A stretch of 64,000 nucleotides of DNA from Xanthobacteraceae bacterium (GTDB lineage: Bacteria > Pseudomonadota > Alphaproteobacteria > Rhizobiales > Xanthobacteraceae), in NCBI GenBank assembly GCA_019454205.1, contig CP075369.1:248001-312000 (forward strand). Reading direction: 5' to 3'. Below the pieces are notes generated by a model. It was given only the letters and a program-made list of their open reading frames with translations, ran no database searches and was not told where the DNA came from. Below, one piece after another: positions 34,863-43,502 of this stretch. How positions within the stretch are numbered: position 1 is the first letter of the stretch; each line of letters starts with the position of its first letter. The position numbers and the translations under genes are program-made.

Positions 34863-35571
34863 TCGCACTTCCGGCCCGCTGCTCGAAATCAAGGATCTGC
34901 ACGCCTGGTACGGCGAGTCGCACATCCTTCACGGCACCACGATGAACGTGAACGCCGGCGAGGTGGTCACGCTGCTCGGCCGCAACGGTGCCGGCAAGAC
35001 CACGACCATGAAGTCGATCATGGGCATCGTGGGCAAGCGCACCGGCTCGGTGAAATTCGAGGGACGCGAACTCATCAACGCGTCGTCGAACACCATCGCG
35101 CGCGCGGGCATCGCCTTCTGCCCGGAGGAGCGCGGCATCTTCGCTTCGCTCGACGTGCAGGAAAACCTGATGCTGCCGCCGCAGGTTCGTCCCGGCGGGC
35201 TGAGCCTTGAGCAGATTTTCACGCTGTTTCCGAACCTGCGCGAGCGCCTGAAGAGCCAGGGCACCAAGCTCTCCGGCGGCGAACAGCAGATGCTCGCGAT
35301 TGGCCGCATCCTGCGCACTGGCGCGCGGCTGCTTCTGCTCGACGAGCCGACCGAAGGTCTGGCGCCCGTCATCATCCAGCAGATCGGTCACACGATCAGG
35401 ACTTTGAAAGAGCAGGGCTTCACCATCCTGCTCGTCGAACAGAACTTCCGGTTCGCTTCCACGGTCGCGGATCGCTACTACATCATGGAACACGGCAAGA
35501 TCGTGGAACAGTTCGCCAATTCCGAACTGAACAAGAAGCTCGACACCCTGCACGAATACCTGGGCGTTTAA
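34855..35571 (+). CDS. ABC transporter ATP-binding protein, LivF type
   Basis: 238 residues. Walker A is GRNGAGKTTT, the signature is KLSGGEQQMLAIGR, and Walker B is LLLLDEPTEGLAP, with the LivF hallmark FCPEERGIFASLDVQENL and an H-loop-type LLVEQNFRFA. It forms a heterodimer with the LivG-type subunit at the inner membrane. Translation is coupled to livG by an 8-base overlap. The binding-protein gene follows after 44 bases. Confidence 0.9.
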   Translation: MLDRTSGPLLEIKDLHAWYGESHILHGTTMNVNAGEVVTLLGRNGAGKTTTMKSIMGIVGKRTGSVKFEGRELINASSNTIARAGIAFCPEERGIFASLDVQENLMLPPQVRPGGLSLEQIFTLFPNLRERLKSQGTKLSGGEQQMLAIGRILRTGARLLLLDEPTEGLAPVIIQQIGHTIRTLKEQGFTILLVEQNFRFASTVADRYYIMEHGKIVEQFANSELNKKLDTLHEYLGV

Positions 35572-35615
35572 GTACCGGCGGTCTGTGCAAGCCGCTGTCA
35601 ACGGGAGGAAAGAGA

Positions 35616-36827
35616 ATGAAATTCCTGCGTACTGCAATTCTGTCGGCAGCGATGCTGTCGGCGGGTTCTGCCTACGGGCAGATTTCGGACAACGTAATCC
35701 GCATCGGCGTGCTGAACGATATGTCGGGCACCTACGCCGACCTCGCCGGTCCCGGCTCGGTGCTGGCGGCGCGCCTCGCCATCGAAGACCTTGGCGACCT
35801 GCTCAAGGGCTTCAAGGTCGAAGTCGTGGGCGCCGACCACCAGAACAAGCCGGACGTCGGCTCCAACATCGTCCGCCAGTGGATCGACGTCGATAAGGTC
35901 GACATGATCGTCGACGTGCCGACCTCGTCGGTCGCGCTCGCGGTCAACGAAATCGTCCGCGAAAAGAACAAGGTATTCCTCGGCTCTGGCCCGGCGACCT
36001 CCGATCTCACCGGCGCGAAGTGCTCGCCGAACACCGTTCACTGGACCTATGACACCTGGGCGCTGGCGAACGGCACCGGCAATGCGATCGTGAAGACCGG
36101 CGGCGACACCTGGTTCTTCCTCACCGCCGACTACGCCTTCGGTCATGCGCTTGAGCGTGACACCGCCGCGGTCGTCACCGCGAACGGCGGCAAGGTCGTC
36201 GGCTCGGTACGCCACCCGTTCCCGGGCCAGGACTTCTCCTCGTTCCTGCTGCAAGCGCAGGCATCGAAGGCGAAGATCATCGGCCTCGCGAACGCAGGCG
36301 CCGACACCACCAACGCCATCAAGCAGGCCGCGGAATTCGGCATCGTGGCACAGGGCCAGAACCTCGCGGGTCTGCTCGTGTTCCTGACCGACGTTCACGC
36401 GCTCGGCCTGAAGACGGCACAGGGCCTGATCTTCACCGAAGCCTGGTACTGGGACATGAACGATGCCAATCGCGCCTTCGCGAAGCGTTTCTCGGCGGCT
36501 AACCGCGGCATCTATCCCTCGATGGTTCATGCCGGCGTCTATTCGGCTGTCACGCACTACCTGAAGTCGGTTGTTGCGCTCAAGAACGACACCGATGGCA
36601 AGGCGATCGTCGAACACATGAAGAAGCAGCCGACCAAGGACGCGCTCTTTGGCGAAGGCACGATCCGTCAGGACGGCCGCAAGCTGCATCCGATGTATCT
36701 GTTCGAAGTGAAGAAGCCGGAAGAATCGAAGGGCCCGTGGGATTACTACAAGCTCCGCGCGACCATTCCTGCGAACGAAGCCTTCCGTCCGCTGAAGGAT
36801 GGCAAGTGCCCGCTCGTCGCCGGCTAA
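35616..36827 (+). CDS. ABC transporter periplasmic substrate-binding protein (Leu/Ile/Val-binding fold)
   Basis: 403 residues with a signal peptide (MKFLRTAILSAAMLSAGSAYG, cleavage before QISDN). The mature part begins IRIGVLNDMSGTYADLAGPGS, the type I periplasmic-binding fold used by LivJ/LivK and by aromatic-acid and amide binding proteins. GGGAGGAAAGAG gives an excellent ribosome-binding site. It sits between livF and livH, so it belongs to this importer. Ligand specificity cannot be read from the sequence. The downstream CoA-transferase/thiolase suggests a dicarboxylate or aromatic acid. A strong 12-bp hairpin follows the stop. Confidence 0.9.
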   Translation: MKFLRTAILSAAMLSAGSAYGQISDNVIRIGVLNDMSGTYADLAGPGSVLAARLAIEDLGDLLKGFKVEVVGADHQNKPDVGSNIVRQWIDVDKVDMIVDVPTSSVALAVNEIVREKNKVFLGSGPATSDLTGAKCSPNTVHWTYDTWALANGTGNAIVKTGGDTWFFLTADYAFGHALERDTAAVVTANGGKVVGSVRHPFPGQDFSSFLLQAQASKAKIIGLANAGADTTNAIKQAAEFGIVAQGQNLAGLLVFLTDVHALGLKTAQGLIFTEAWYWDMNDANRAFAKRFSAANRGIYPSMVHAGVYSAVTHYLKSVVALKNDTDGKAIVEHMKKQPTKDALFGEGTIRQDGRKLHPMYLFEVKKPEESKGPWDYYKLRATIPANEAFRPLKDGKCPLVAG

Positions 36828-36844
36828 GCACCTAGACTACGGTC

Positions 36845-36873
36845 GAGGGATGGGCGCTAAACGCCCATCCCTC
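36845..36873 (+). promoter_or_regulatory. Intercistronic hairpin after the binding-protein gene
   Basis: A perfect 12-bp stem (36845-36856 with 36862-36873, arm GAGGGATGGGCG) has a 5-base loop and no T-tract. It sits between the binding protein and the permease gene. Such hairpins commonly protect the upstream message and raise binding-protein levels relative to the permease. A partial terminator is the alternative. Confidence 0.6.
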
Positions 36874-36893
36874 AGCCGGACAGGGGGAAGGAA

Positions 36894-37778
36894 ATGGAAT
36901 TTCTCGGCATCAACGTACCGGCGCTTTCCGGGCAATTGCTGATCGGGCTGATCAACGGCTCGTTCTATGCGCTGCTCAGTCTGGGTCTGGCCGTGATTTT
37001 CGGAATGCTCAACATCATCAACTTCGCGCATGGCGCGCAGTACATGATGGGTGCCTTCGTCGCTTACTTCCTTCTGCAATTCGCCGGTCTGAACTACTGG
37101 TGGGCGCTGATCCTCGCCCCCATCATTGTCGGCGGCATCGGCATCGTGATCGAGCGCGCGCTGCTGCAATGGCTCTACAAGCTCGACCATCTTTACGGCT
37201 TGCTGCTGACCTTCGGTCTTGCGCTCGTCATCCAGGGCCTGTTCCGCCATCAATATGGCTCGTCTGGCCTGCCGTATCAGATGCCCGACCAGTTGACCGG
37301 CGTGCGCCGCCTAGGCTTCACGGTTCTCCCGAATTACCGCATCTGGGTAATTTTCTTTTCGCTCGCGGTCTGTTTGAGCGTCTGGTTCATCATCGAGAAA
37401 ACGCGGCTCGGCGCCTATCTGCGCGCCGCCACCGAAAACCCGACACTGGTGCGCGCCTTCGGAATCAACGTGCCGCTGATGATCACGCTGACTTACGGCT
37501 TCGGCGTCGGTCTCGCGGCATTGGCCGGCGTGATGGCCGCGCCGATCTATGCGGTGAACCCGACCATGGGCGCGGACCTCATCATCGTCGTGTTCGCGGT
37601 GGTGGTGATCGGCGGCATGGGTTCGATCATGGGCGCCATCGTCACCGGCTTCGGTCTCGGCATCATCGAAGGCCTGACCAAGTATTTCTTCCCCGAAGCG
37701 TCGAACACCGTGATCTTCATCATCATGGCGATCGTGCTCATGATCCGGCCCGCGGGCCTGTTCGGAAGGGCGGCGTAA
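36894..37778 (+). CDS. ABC transporter permease, LivH type
   Basis: 294 residues, about eight transmembrane helices. Family features include LLIGLINGSFYALLSLGLAVIFGMLNIINFAHGAQYMMGAF at the N-terminus, RAATENPTLVRAFGINV (the EAA-like cytoplasmic loop contacting the ATPases), and GGMGSIMGAIVTGFGLG near the end. ATG 36894 follows GGGGGAAGGAA. It forms the membrane channel with the LivM-type subunit, whose gene starts after a 1-base gap. Confidence 0.9.
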   Translation: MEFLGINVPALSGQLLIGLINGSFYALLSLGLAVIFGMLNIINFAHGAQYMMGAFVAYFLLQFAGLNYWWALILAPIIVGGIGIVIERALLQWLYKLDHLYGLLLTFGLALVIQGLFRHQYGSSGLPYQMPDQLTGVRRLGFTVLPNYRIWVIFFSLAVCLSVWFIIEKTRLGAYLRAATENPTLVRAFGINVPLMITLTYGFGVGLAALAGVMAAPIYAVNPTMGADLIIVVFAVVVIGGMGSIMGAIVTGFGLGIIEGLTKYFFPEASNTVIFIIMAIVLMIRPAGLFGRAA

Positions 37779-37779
37779 C

Positions 37780-38874
37780 ATGGCCCAGACAGCGGAACAG
37801 ATCACCGCGCCGGTCGCGGACAACAACGGCAACAAGAGCTTTTTCATCGCCTTCCTGGTGATGGTGCTGCTGCTCGCCGTGCTGCCGTCGGTGCCGGGCA
37901 TCATCAACGCGACCTTCCTCGGCAATGTGCTGTCCGATGGCGTGAAGAACACCATCGCCGCGCTCTGCTATCCCGGCTTCCTGATGAAGGCGCTGTGCTT
38001 CGCGCTGTTCGCCTGCGCGTTCAACCTGCTGATCGGCTATGTCGGGCTGCTTTCCTTTGGCCACGCACTTTACTTCGGCTGGGCCAGCTATTTCGCCGCG
38101 CATCTTGCGAAGATCGGCACGATCTCGATCCCGTACTGGAAGGGAAGCTGGATCGTAATTCCGTTGCCGCCGCTTTCGCCCGAACTCGCCATCCTCGGCG
38201 CGGTCGCGGGTGCGGCGTTGCTCGGCTTCATCGCAGGTTCGATCGCGATCCGCCGTCAGGGCATCTATTTCGCGATGATCACGCTCGCGCTCGCGCAGAT
38301 GATGTATTTCTTCGCGGTGCAGTCGAAGTTCACCGGCGGTGAGGACGGTATCCAGTCGATCCCGCGCGGCAACCTGTTCGGCCTGTTCAGCCTCGCCAAC
38401 GACCGCGTCCTTTATGTATTCGTGCTGGTCGTATTTCTGCTCGGCTTTCTGTTGATTTATCGCGTCATCAACTCGCCGTTCGGCGAAGTCCTGAAGGCGA
38501 TCCGCGAGAACGAACAACGCGCGATCTCGCTCGGCTATAAGACCGACCGCTACAAGCTCGCTGCCTTCGTGCTTTCCGCGGCGCTTGCGGGCCTCGCGGG
38601 CGCGGTCAAGCCTTTCGTGGTCGGCAATGCCTCGCTGACCGACGTGCACTGGTCGATGTCCGGCGAAGTCGTGCTGATGACGCTGCTCGGCGGCCTCGGC
38701 ACCATCTTCGGTCCCGTGGTCGGCGCGTTCACGATCATCGGCATGCAGAACTTCCTCGCGACCTTCGGCCAGTGGGTGACGATCATCCAGGGCGTGATCT
38801 TCGTGATCTGCGTGCTGCTGTTCCGGCGCGGCATCATCGGCGAAATCGCGAACCTGTTCCGCATCAAGCTCTAG
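37780..38874 (+). CDS. ABC transporter permease, LivM type
   Basis: 364 residues, about ten transmembrane helices. Typical LivM elements are NLLIGYVGLLSFGHALYFGWASYFAAHLAK, AIRRQGIYFAMITLALAQMMYFFAVQ and KAIRENEQRAISLGYKTDRYKLAAFVLSAALAGLAGA, followed by LLGGLGTIFGPVVGAF. A soluble N-terminal tail of about 25 residues precedes the first helix. This completes the G-F-binding protein-H-M importer. A possible promoter for the next genes lies 44 bases downstream. Confidence 0.9.
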   Translation: MAQTAEQITAPVADNNGNKSFFIAFLVMVLLLAVLPSVPGIINATFLGNVLSDGVKNTIAALCYPGFLMKALCFALFACAFNLLIGYVGLLSFGHALYFGWASYFAAHLAKIGTISIPYWKGSWIVIPLPPLSPELAILGAVAGAALLGFIAGSIAIRRQGIYFAMITLALAQMMYFFAVQSKFTGGEDGIQSIPRGNLFGLFSLANDRVLYVFVLVVFLLGFLLIYRVINSPFGEVLKAIRENEQRAISLGYKTDRYKLAAFVLSAALAGLAGAVKPFVVGNASLTDVHWSMSGEVVLMTLLGGLGTIFGPVVGAFTIIGMQNFLATFGQWVTIIQGVIFVICVLLFRRGIIGEIANLFRIKL

Positions 38875-38917
38875 TTTGCTGGTACAAAGCGCGGCAACGC
38901 TGGAACGATTGCGTTTC

Positions 38918-38946
38918 TTGACGCTTCCAGAGGCGGGTCCTACTTT
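38918..38946 (+). promoter_or_regulatory. Candidate promoter for the CoA-transferase/thiolase genes
   Basis: TTGACG (38918-38923) and TACTTT (38941-38946) are separated by 17 bases, giving a 57-base leader before the ATG at 39010. The -10 is a poor match, so readthrough from the transporter operon may matter more. Confidence 0.35.
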
Positions 38947-39009
38947 CGCGCGCCGTTTGCGCCTGTAATTTCGCGGGCGTTGACGCAATAACACCGCGCG
39001 AGTTTTCGT

Positions 39010-39858
39010 ATGGCCGCTTTTCTTTCGCTTGCCGAAGCCATCGAAGCCAATGTGCGCGACGGCGATGCCGTCGCGATGGAAGGCTTCACGCACCTGATTC
39101 CCTTTGCGGCGGGTCACGAAGTGATCCGCCAGCGGCGCAAACGCCTCTCCCTGATCCGCATGACGCCTGATCTGATCTACGATCAACTGATCGGCATGGG
39201 TTGCGCGGAGCGCCTCACATTTTCATGGGGCGGAAATCCCGGCGTCGGCTCGCTGCATCGCTTCCGCGACGCCTATCAAAACGGCTGGCCGAACCGGATC
39301 GAGATTGTCGAACATTCCCACGCGGCGATGGCGAACGCCTACGATGCGGCCGCCGCAGGTCTGCCCTTCGCGGTGTTCCGCGGCTACCGCGGAGCGGAAC
39401 TGCCGCGCGTAAATCCTTCGATCAAGGAAGTTACCTGCCCTTACACCGGCGAGAAGCTCGCGACCGTTCCGGCAGTGAAGCTCGATGTCGCGATTATTCA
39501 CGCGCAGAAGGCGGACAGAAAAGGTAACGTGCTGCTCGAAGGCATCGTCGGCGTCCAGAAGGAAGCGGTACTCGCCGCCAAGCGCTCCGTCGTCACCGTC
39601 GAGGAAATCGTGGACGAACTGAATCCGCCATCACCGAACTCCGTCGTGCTGCCGGGTTGGACCGTCGGCGCGATTGCGGTCGTGCCGGGTGGTGCGCATC
39701 CGTCCTACACGCACGGCTATTACAAGCGCGACAACGCCTTCTATAAGGCATGGGACGAGATCGCACACGAACGTGACAGCTTCAGCGCATGGATGGACGA
39801 GAACGTATTGCGCAAGGGGCCGGAAGTTTTCGCCGCCCACGCGAAGAAGGCGGCGTAA
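39010..39858 (+). CDS. catI: 3-oxoadipate CoA-transferase subunit A (CatI/GctA-like)
   Basis: 282 residues of the glutaconate CoA-transferase-type family I alpha subunit. The sequence has EGFTHLIPFAAGHEVIRQ, LSLIRMTPDLIYDQLIGMGCA and LTFSWGGNPGVGSLHRFRDA, plus IIHAQKADRKGNVLLEGIVGVQKEA and GGAHPSYTHGYYKRDN, a pattern I recognise from CatI of Pseudomonas strain B13. It would move CoA from succinyl-CoA to 3-oxoadipate. The next two genes, subunit B and a PcaF-like thiolase, complete this step pair. IpdA-type steroid enzymes are related, but their motifs differ. Confidence 0.82.
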   Translation: MAAFLSLAEAIEANVRDGDAVAMEGFTHLIPFAAGHEVIRQRRKRLSLIRMTPDLIYDQLIGMGCAERLTFSWGGNPGVGSLHRFRDAYQNGWPNRIEIVEHSHAAMANAYDAAAAGLPFAVFRGYRGAELPRVNPSIKEVTCPYTGEKLATVPAVKLDVAIIHAQKADRKGNVLLEGIVGVQKEAVLAAKRSVVTVEEIVDELNPPSPNSVVLPGWTVGAIAVVPGGAHPSYTHGYYKRDNAFYKAWDEIAHERDSFSAWMDENVLRKGPEVFAAHAKKAA

Positions 39859-39860
39859 CC

Positions 39861-40637
39861 ATGAGCGCGAACTTCACGCCGAACGAAATGATGACGGTCG
39901 CGGCTGCGCGCGCACTGCGCAACGACGATGTGTGCTTTGTCGGGATAGGCGCGCCTTCCGCCGCCTGCAACCTCGCGCGCCAGACCCATGCGCCCGACAT
40001 CGTTCTCATTTACGAGTCCGGCACGCTGGAAACGCGCCCGAACGTGCTGCCACTCTCCATCGGCGACGGCGAACTTTGCGAAACCGCGCTGACCACGGTC
40101 TCGGTGCCGGAGATGTTCCGCTATTGGCTACAGGGCGGACGCATCACCACCGGGTTTCTCGGCGGCGCGCAGATTGACCGCTTCGCGAACCTCAACACCA
40201 CCGTCGTCGGTCCTTACGAAAAGCCGAGCGTGCGGCTGCCCGGCGGCGGCGGCGCGCCGGAAATAGCGACGAGTTGCGGACAGATTTTCATCACGATGGC
40301 GCACACCAAGCGCGCCTTCGTCGAGAAGATCGACTTCTTCACTTCGCTCGGCCATGGGCAGGGCGGCGACAGCCGCAAGAAACTCGGCGTCACCACCAAA
40401 GGCCCCACCAAGGTCATTACCGAGCTCTGCGTGATGGAGCCGGACGAGACCTCGAAAGAATTGACCGTGGTCTCGCTGCATCCCGGCGTCACCAAGGAGC
40501 AGGTAACCGCCGCGACCGGTTGGCAGATCAAATTCGCGCCGGGTGTCGGCGAAACGCCGCCGCCCACCGATACCGAACTCAAAGTCCTGCGCGATCTGCA
40601 CGCGCGCACCAAGGCCGCGCACGGCGGCAACGCGTAA
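39861..40637 (+). CDS. catJ: 3-oxoadipate CoA-transferase subunit B (CatJ/GctB-like)
   Basis: 258 residues from ATG 39861, 2 bases after the subunit A stop. The longer in-frame extension overlaps subunit A and lacks family similarity. The catalytic glutamate is present in IVLIYESGTLETRP (Glu52), the E-S-G signature of family I beta subunits. GIGAPSAACNLARQTHAPD and a glycine-rich LPGGGGAPEIATSCG follow. The heterotetramer with CatI is expected to convert 3-oxoadipate plus succinyl-CoA to 3-oxoadipyl-CoA plus succinate. Confidence 0.83.
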   Translation: MSANFTPNEMMTVAAARALRNDDVCFVGIGAPSAACNLARQTHAPDIVLIYESGTLETRPNVLPLSIGDGELCETALTTVSVPEMFRYWLQGGRITTGFLGGAQIDRFANLNTTVVGPYEKPSVRLPGGGGAPEIATSCGQIFITMAHTKRAFVEKIDFFTSLGHGQGGDSRKKLGVTTKGPTKVITELCVMEPDETSKELTVVSLHPGVTKEQVTAATGWQIKFAPGVGETPPPTDTELKVLRDLHARTKAAHGGNA

Positions 40638-40647
40638 GGAGAGAACC

Positions 40648-41853
40648 ATGGCCGACGCTTTCATCTGCGATTTCGTCCGCACGCCCATCGGCCGTTTCGG
40701 CGGTTCGCTTGCGAAAATACGGCCGGACGATCTCGCCGCCCACGTCATCAAGGCGTTGCTTGCGCGCAATCCTTCGCTCGACAAGAGCAAGATCGAAGAC
40801 GTCTTCTTCGGCTGCGCCAATCAAGCCGGCGAAGACAACCGCAACATCGCGCGCATGGGCCTGCTGCTGGCGGGTCTCCCCATCAGCGTGCCGGGCAACA
40901 CCATCAATCGCCTGTGCGCGTCCGGTCTCGATGCGGTCGGCAGCGCCGCGCGCGCGATCAAGGCGGGCGAAATCTCGCTTGCCATCGCGGGCGGTGCGGA
41001 ATCCATGTCGCGTGCGCCCTTCGTGATGGGCAAGGCGCAGGAAGCGTTCTCGCGCAACGCCGAGATTTTTGACACCACCATCGGCTGGCGCTTCATCAAT
41101 CCGCTGATGAAGCAGCAATACGGCGTCGATTCGATGCCGGAGACCGGCGAGAATGTCGCGGAAGAATATCAGGTGAAGCGCGAGGATCAGGACAAGTTTG
41201 CGCTTCGCTCGCAGCATCGCGCAGTCGCGGCGCAGGAACGCGGCTATTTCGACGGTGAGATCGTCGCGGTCGAAGTGCCGGGCGGCAAGGCGGGTCCGGT
41301 GAAGGTCGCGAAGGACGAGCATCCGCGCGGCGACACCACGCTCGAAGGCCTCGCGAAACTGAGAACCCCGTTCCGCAATCCGGGCACGGTGACGGCGGGC
41401 AACGCTTCCGGCGTGAACGACGGCGCCGCCGCGCTCATCATCGCATCCGAAGAAGCGGCGAAAGCAAACGGGCTGAAGCCGCGCGCGCGTATCCTTGGCC
41501 TCGCTTCCGCGGGCGTGCCGCCGCGCATCATGGGTATTGGTCCGGTGCCGGCGGTGGAAAAACTTTCCGCCCGTCTCGGTATCCCCGCCAACAAGTTCGA
41601 CGTGATCGAACTCAACGAGGCCTTCGCCAGCCAGGCGCTCGCCTGCATGCGCCAGTTCGGCGTGGCTGACGACGCCGACCACGTGAACCCGAACGGCGGT
41701 GCGATTGCGCTCGGCCATCCGCTCGGCATGTCCGGGGCGCGGATCGCGGGAACTGCGATGCGGGCGCTGGAGGAGCGCGGCGGGAAATACGCCCTCGCAA
41801 CCATGTGCGTCGGTGTCGGACAGGGCGTCGCGCTCGCCATCGAGCGGGTCTGA
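40648..41853 (+). CDS. pcaF: 3-oxoadipyl-CoA thiolase (PcaF/CatF-like)
   Basis: 401 residues from ATG 40648 after AAGGAGAG. Thiolase residues are complete: NRLCASGLDAV (nucleophilic Cys near 91), NPNGGAIALGHPLGMSG (His), and CVGVGQG (Cys). The stretch FFGCANQAGEDNRNIARMGLLLAG is characteristic of PcaF/PaaJ 3-oxoadipyl-CoA thiolases. With the CoA-transferase it would yield succinyl-CoA and acetyl-CoA, the end products of the beta-ketoadipate pathway. Ring-cleavage genes are not in the window. The phenylacetate pathway thiolase PaaJ is a close alternative. Confidence 0.84.
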   Translation: MADAFICDFVRTPIGRFGGSLAKIRPDDLAAHVIKALLARNPSLDKSKIEDVFFGCANQAGEDNRNIARMGLLLAGLPISVPGNTINRLCASGLDAVGSAARAIKAGEISLAIAGGAESMSRAPFVMGKAQEAFSRNAEIFDTTIGWRFINPLMKQQYGVDSMPETGENVAEEYQVKREDQDKFALRSQHRAVAAQERGYFDGEIVAVEVPGGKAGPVKVAKDEHPRGDTTLEGLAKLRTPFRNPGTVTAGNASGVNDGAAALIIASEEAAKANGLKPRARILGLASAGVPPRIMGIGPVPAVEKLSARLGIPANKFDVIELNEAFASQALACMRQFGVADDADHVNPNGGAIALGHPLGMSGARIAGTAMRALEERGGKYALATMCVGVGQGVALAIERV

Positions 41854-41909
41854 GCGAATTTCGCTAGTCTGCGCCGCGAGTCGGAAAGTACGCGGGAGCG
41901 CGCAGGCGA

Positions 41910-43388
41910 ATGGCGCAATTTGACGTCGCAATCATCGGCGGCGGAATCAACGGCTGCGGGGTCGCGCGCGACGCTTCCGGCCGCGGCCTATCGGTATTGC
42001 TGGTGGAGCAGGGCGATCTCGCCAGCGGCACTTCGTCGGCAAGCTCCAAGCTCATCCACGGCGGCCTGCGCTATCTTGAGAACTACGATTTCGGGTTGGT
42101 GCGCGAGTCGCTCCATGAACGCGAACTGCTCTTGAGGAACGCGCCGCATCTGGTGCGGCCGATGCGCTTCGTTATCCCGCATTCTCCCATGTTGCGTCCT
42201 GCATGGATGGTTTGGCTCGGCCTCAAGCTCTACGATTTCCTGAGCGGACGCTCCGTGCTGCCGCGCTCGCGCAGCTTCGATCTCGCCGACGACATCGCAG
42301 GCGTGCCGCTGAAGAAGGCCGGTGGTCGCGGCTTCGAATATTCGGATTGCGCCACCGACGATGCGCGCCTCGTCATCGCCAACGCAATCGACGCGCGCGA
42401 ACGCGGCGCGGATATTCGCACGCGCACGCGCCTCGTCTCCGCGCGCCGCGCCGGACACGAATGGGAGCTGGTGCTGGCCGCAGGCGCCGGCCGCGAAACC
42501 GTGACGGCGAAGGCGCTCATCAACACCGCAGGACCTTGGGCGGGAAAAATCCTCGACACCATCGTGAAGGCGCACTCGAACGTGAAAGTGCGGATGGTGA
42601 AGGGCAGCCATATCGTCGTGCCGCAACTGTTCGGGCATGGCCGCGCATACCTCATGCAGAACGATGACCGCCGCGTCGTGTTCGCGATCCCGTTCGCGGG
42701 CCGTTTCACGCTGATCGGTACGACCGACGTGGAATTCGAGGGCGACCCGACCCACGCGGCGGCGAGCGCGGAGGAAGTGCAGTACCTTTGCCGCATCGCC
42801 GAGAGTTATTTCCGCGCGCCGGTCGAGCCATCGCGCGTGGTGTGGAGTTTCGCGGGCATTCGCCCGCTCGCCGCCGATGGGAGCGGCAGCGCGCAAAAGG
42901 CGACCCGTGAATACGAAATCGCGATTGACGGCGAATATGGCGAAGCGCCGCTGCTCTCGCTGATCGGCGGCAAGCTCACGGCCTATCGCTCCATGAGCGA
43001 GCACCTCGTCGACAAGCTGTCGTATTGGCTTGTGATGCAGCCGGCCTGGACCGCGAACGAGCCGCTGCCCGGCGGCGATCTCGGCGAGCGCGGCATGGAA
43101 GGCCTGCTCGCCGATCTTGCCGTACGCCACGCTTATCTGCCGGAAAGTTTGCGTCACCGTCTGGCCGCGAATTACGGCCGCCGCGCCTTCAATGTGCTCG
43201 GCGAGGCAAGCGGACTCGACGATCTCGGCCCGCGCCTGATCGGCGATCTCCACCGGCGCGAACTGGATTATTTGCGCGCGCAGGAATGGGCGCAGACCGC
43301 GGAAGACGTGGTCTGGCGCCGCACGAAACTTGGCGTCGGCGCACCCGCGGATGAAATCGAGGCCGTGAAGGCCGCGCTGCGCGCTTGA
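41910..43388 (+). CDS. glpD: Aerobic glycerol-3-phosphate dehydrogenase GlpD
   Basis: 492 residues. The FAD-binding N-terminus FDVAIIGGGINGCGVARDASGRG is followed by GDLASGTSSASSKLIHGGLRYLE, the GlpD signature. Further motifs are KGSHIVVP, FAIPFAGRFTLIGTTDVEF and SLIGGKLTAYRSM. GlpD is a membrane-associated flavoenzyme oxidising sn-glycerol-3-phosphate to dihydroxyacetone phosphate and feeding ubiquinone. It stands alone between the thiolase and a structured intergenic region, with no other glp genes nearby. Confidence 0.93.
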   Translation: MAQFDVAIIGGGINGCGVARDASGRGLSVLLVEQGDLASGTSSASSKLIHGGLRYLENYDFGLVRESLHERELLLRNAPHLVRPMRFVIPHSPMLRPAWMVWLGLKLYDFLSGRSVLPRSRSFDLADDIAGVPLKKAGGRGFEYSDCATDDARLVIANAIDARERGADIRTRTRLVSARRAGHEWELVLAAGAGRETVTAKALINTAGPWAGKILDTIVKAHSNVKVRMVKGSHIVVPQLFGHGRAYLMQNDDRRVVFAIPFAGRFTLIGTTDVEFEGDPTHAAASAEEVQYLCRIAESYFRAPVEPSRVVWSFAGIRPLAADGSGSAQKATREYEIAIDGEYGEAPLLSLIGGKLTAYRSMSEHLVDKLSYWLVMQPAWTANEPLPGGDLGERGMEGLLADLAVRHAYLPESLRHRLAANYGRRAFNVLGEASGLDDLGPRLIGDLHRRELDYLRAQEWAQTAEDVVWRRTKLGVGAPADEIEAVKAALRA

Positions 43389-43399
43389 CCGCGCAGACA

Positions 43400-43427
43400 T
43401 TGACAATCGCGCCTGCGGTCTTACGTT
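43400..43427 (+). promoter_or_regulatory. Candidate promoter placing the start site at a tiny ORF
   Basis: A perfect TTGACA (43400-43405) is followed 16 bases later by TACGTT (43422-43427). The expected transcription start, about 7 bases on, coincides with the ATG at 43434, so the small ORF would be translated leaderless or nearly so. Confidence 0.4.
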
Positions 43428-43433
43428 GACCCC

Positions 43434-43502
43434 ATGAAGATCGCATCCCACCGCCGCACCTGGAAGTTTTTCCGCGCGGGCCAGATTCACGCGGGCATTT
43501 AG
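43434..43502 (+). CDS. Possible 22-residue leader peptide (small ORF)
   Basis: ATG 43434 to TAG 43502 encodes 22 residues, beginning MKIASHRRTWKFF and ending RAGQIHAGI. The peptide is basic, with a Trp and two adjacent Phe codons. Its stop codon directly abuts the terminator hairpin at 43503. A competing hairpin, CGGGC (43492-43496) with GCCCG (43502-43506), overlaps the end of the ORF and the terminator's left arm, the geometry of a translation-sensing attenuator. Whether it is translated is unknown. No homologue is recognised, and it could be chance. Confidence 0.35.
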   Translation: MKIASHRRTWKFFRAGQIHAGI

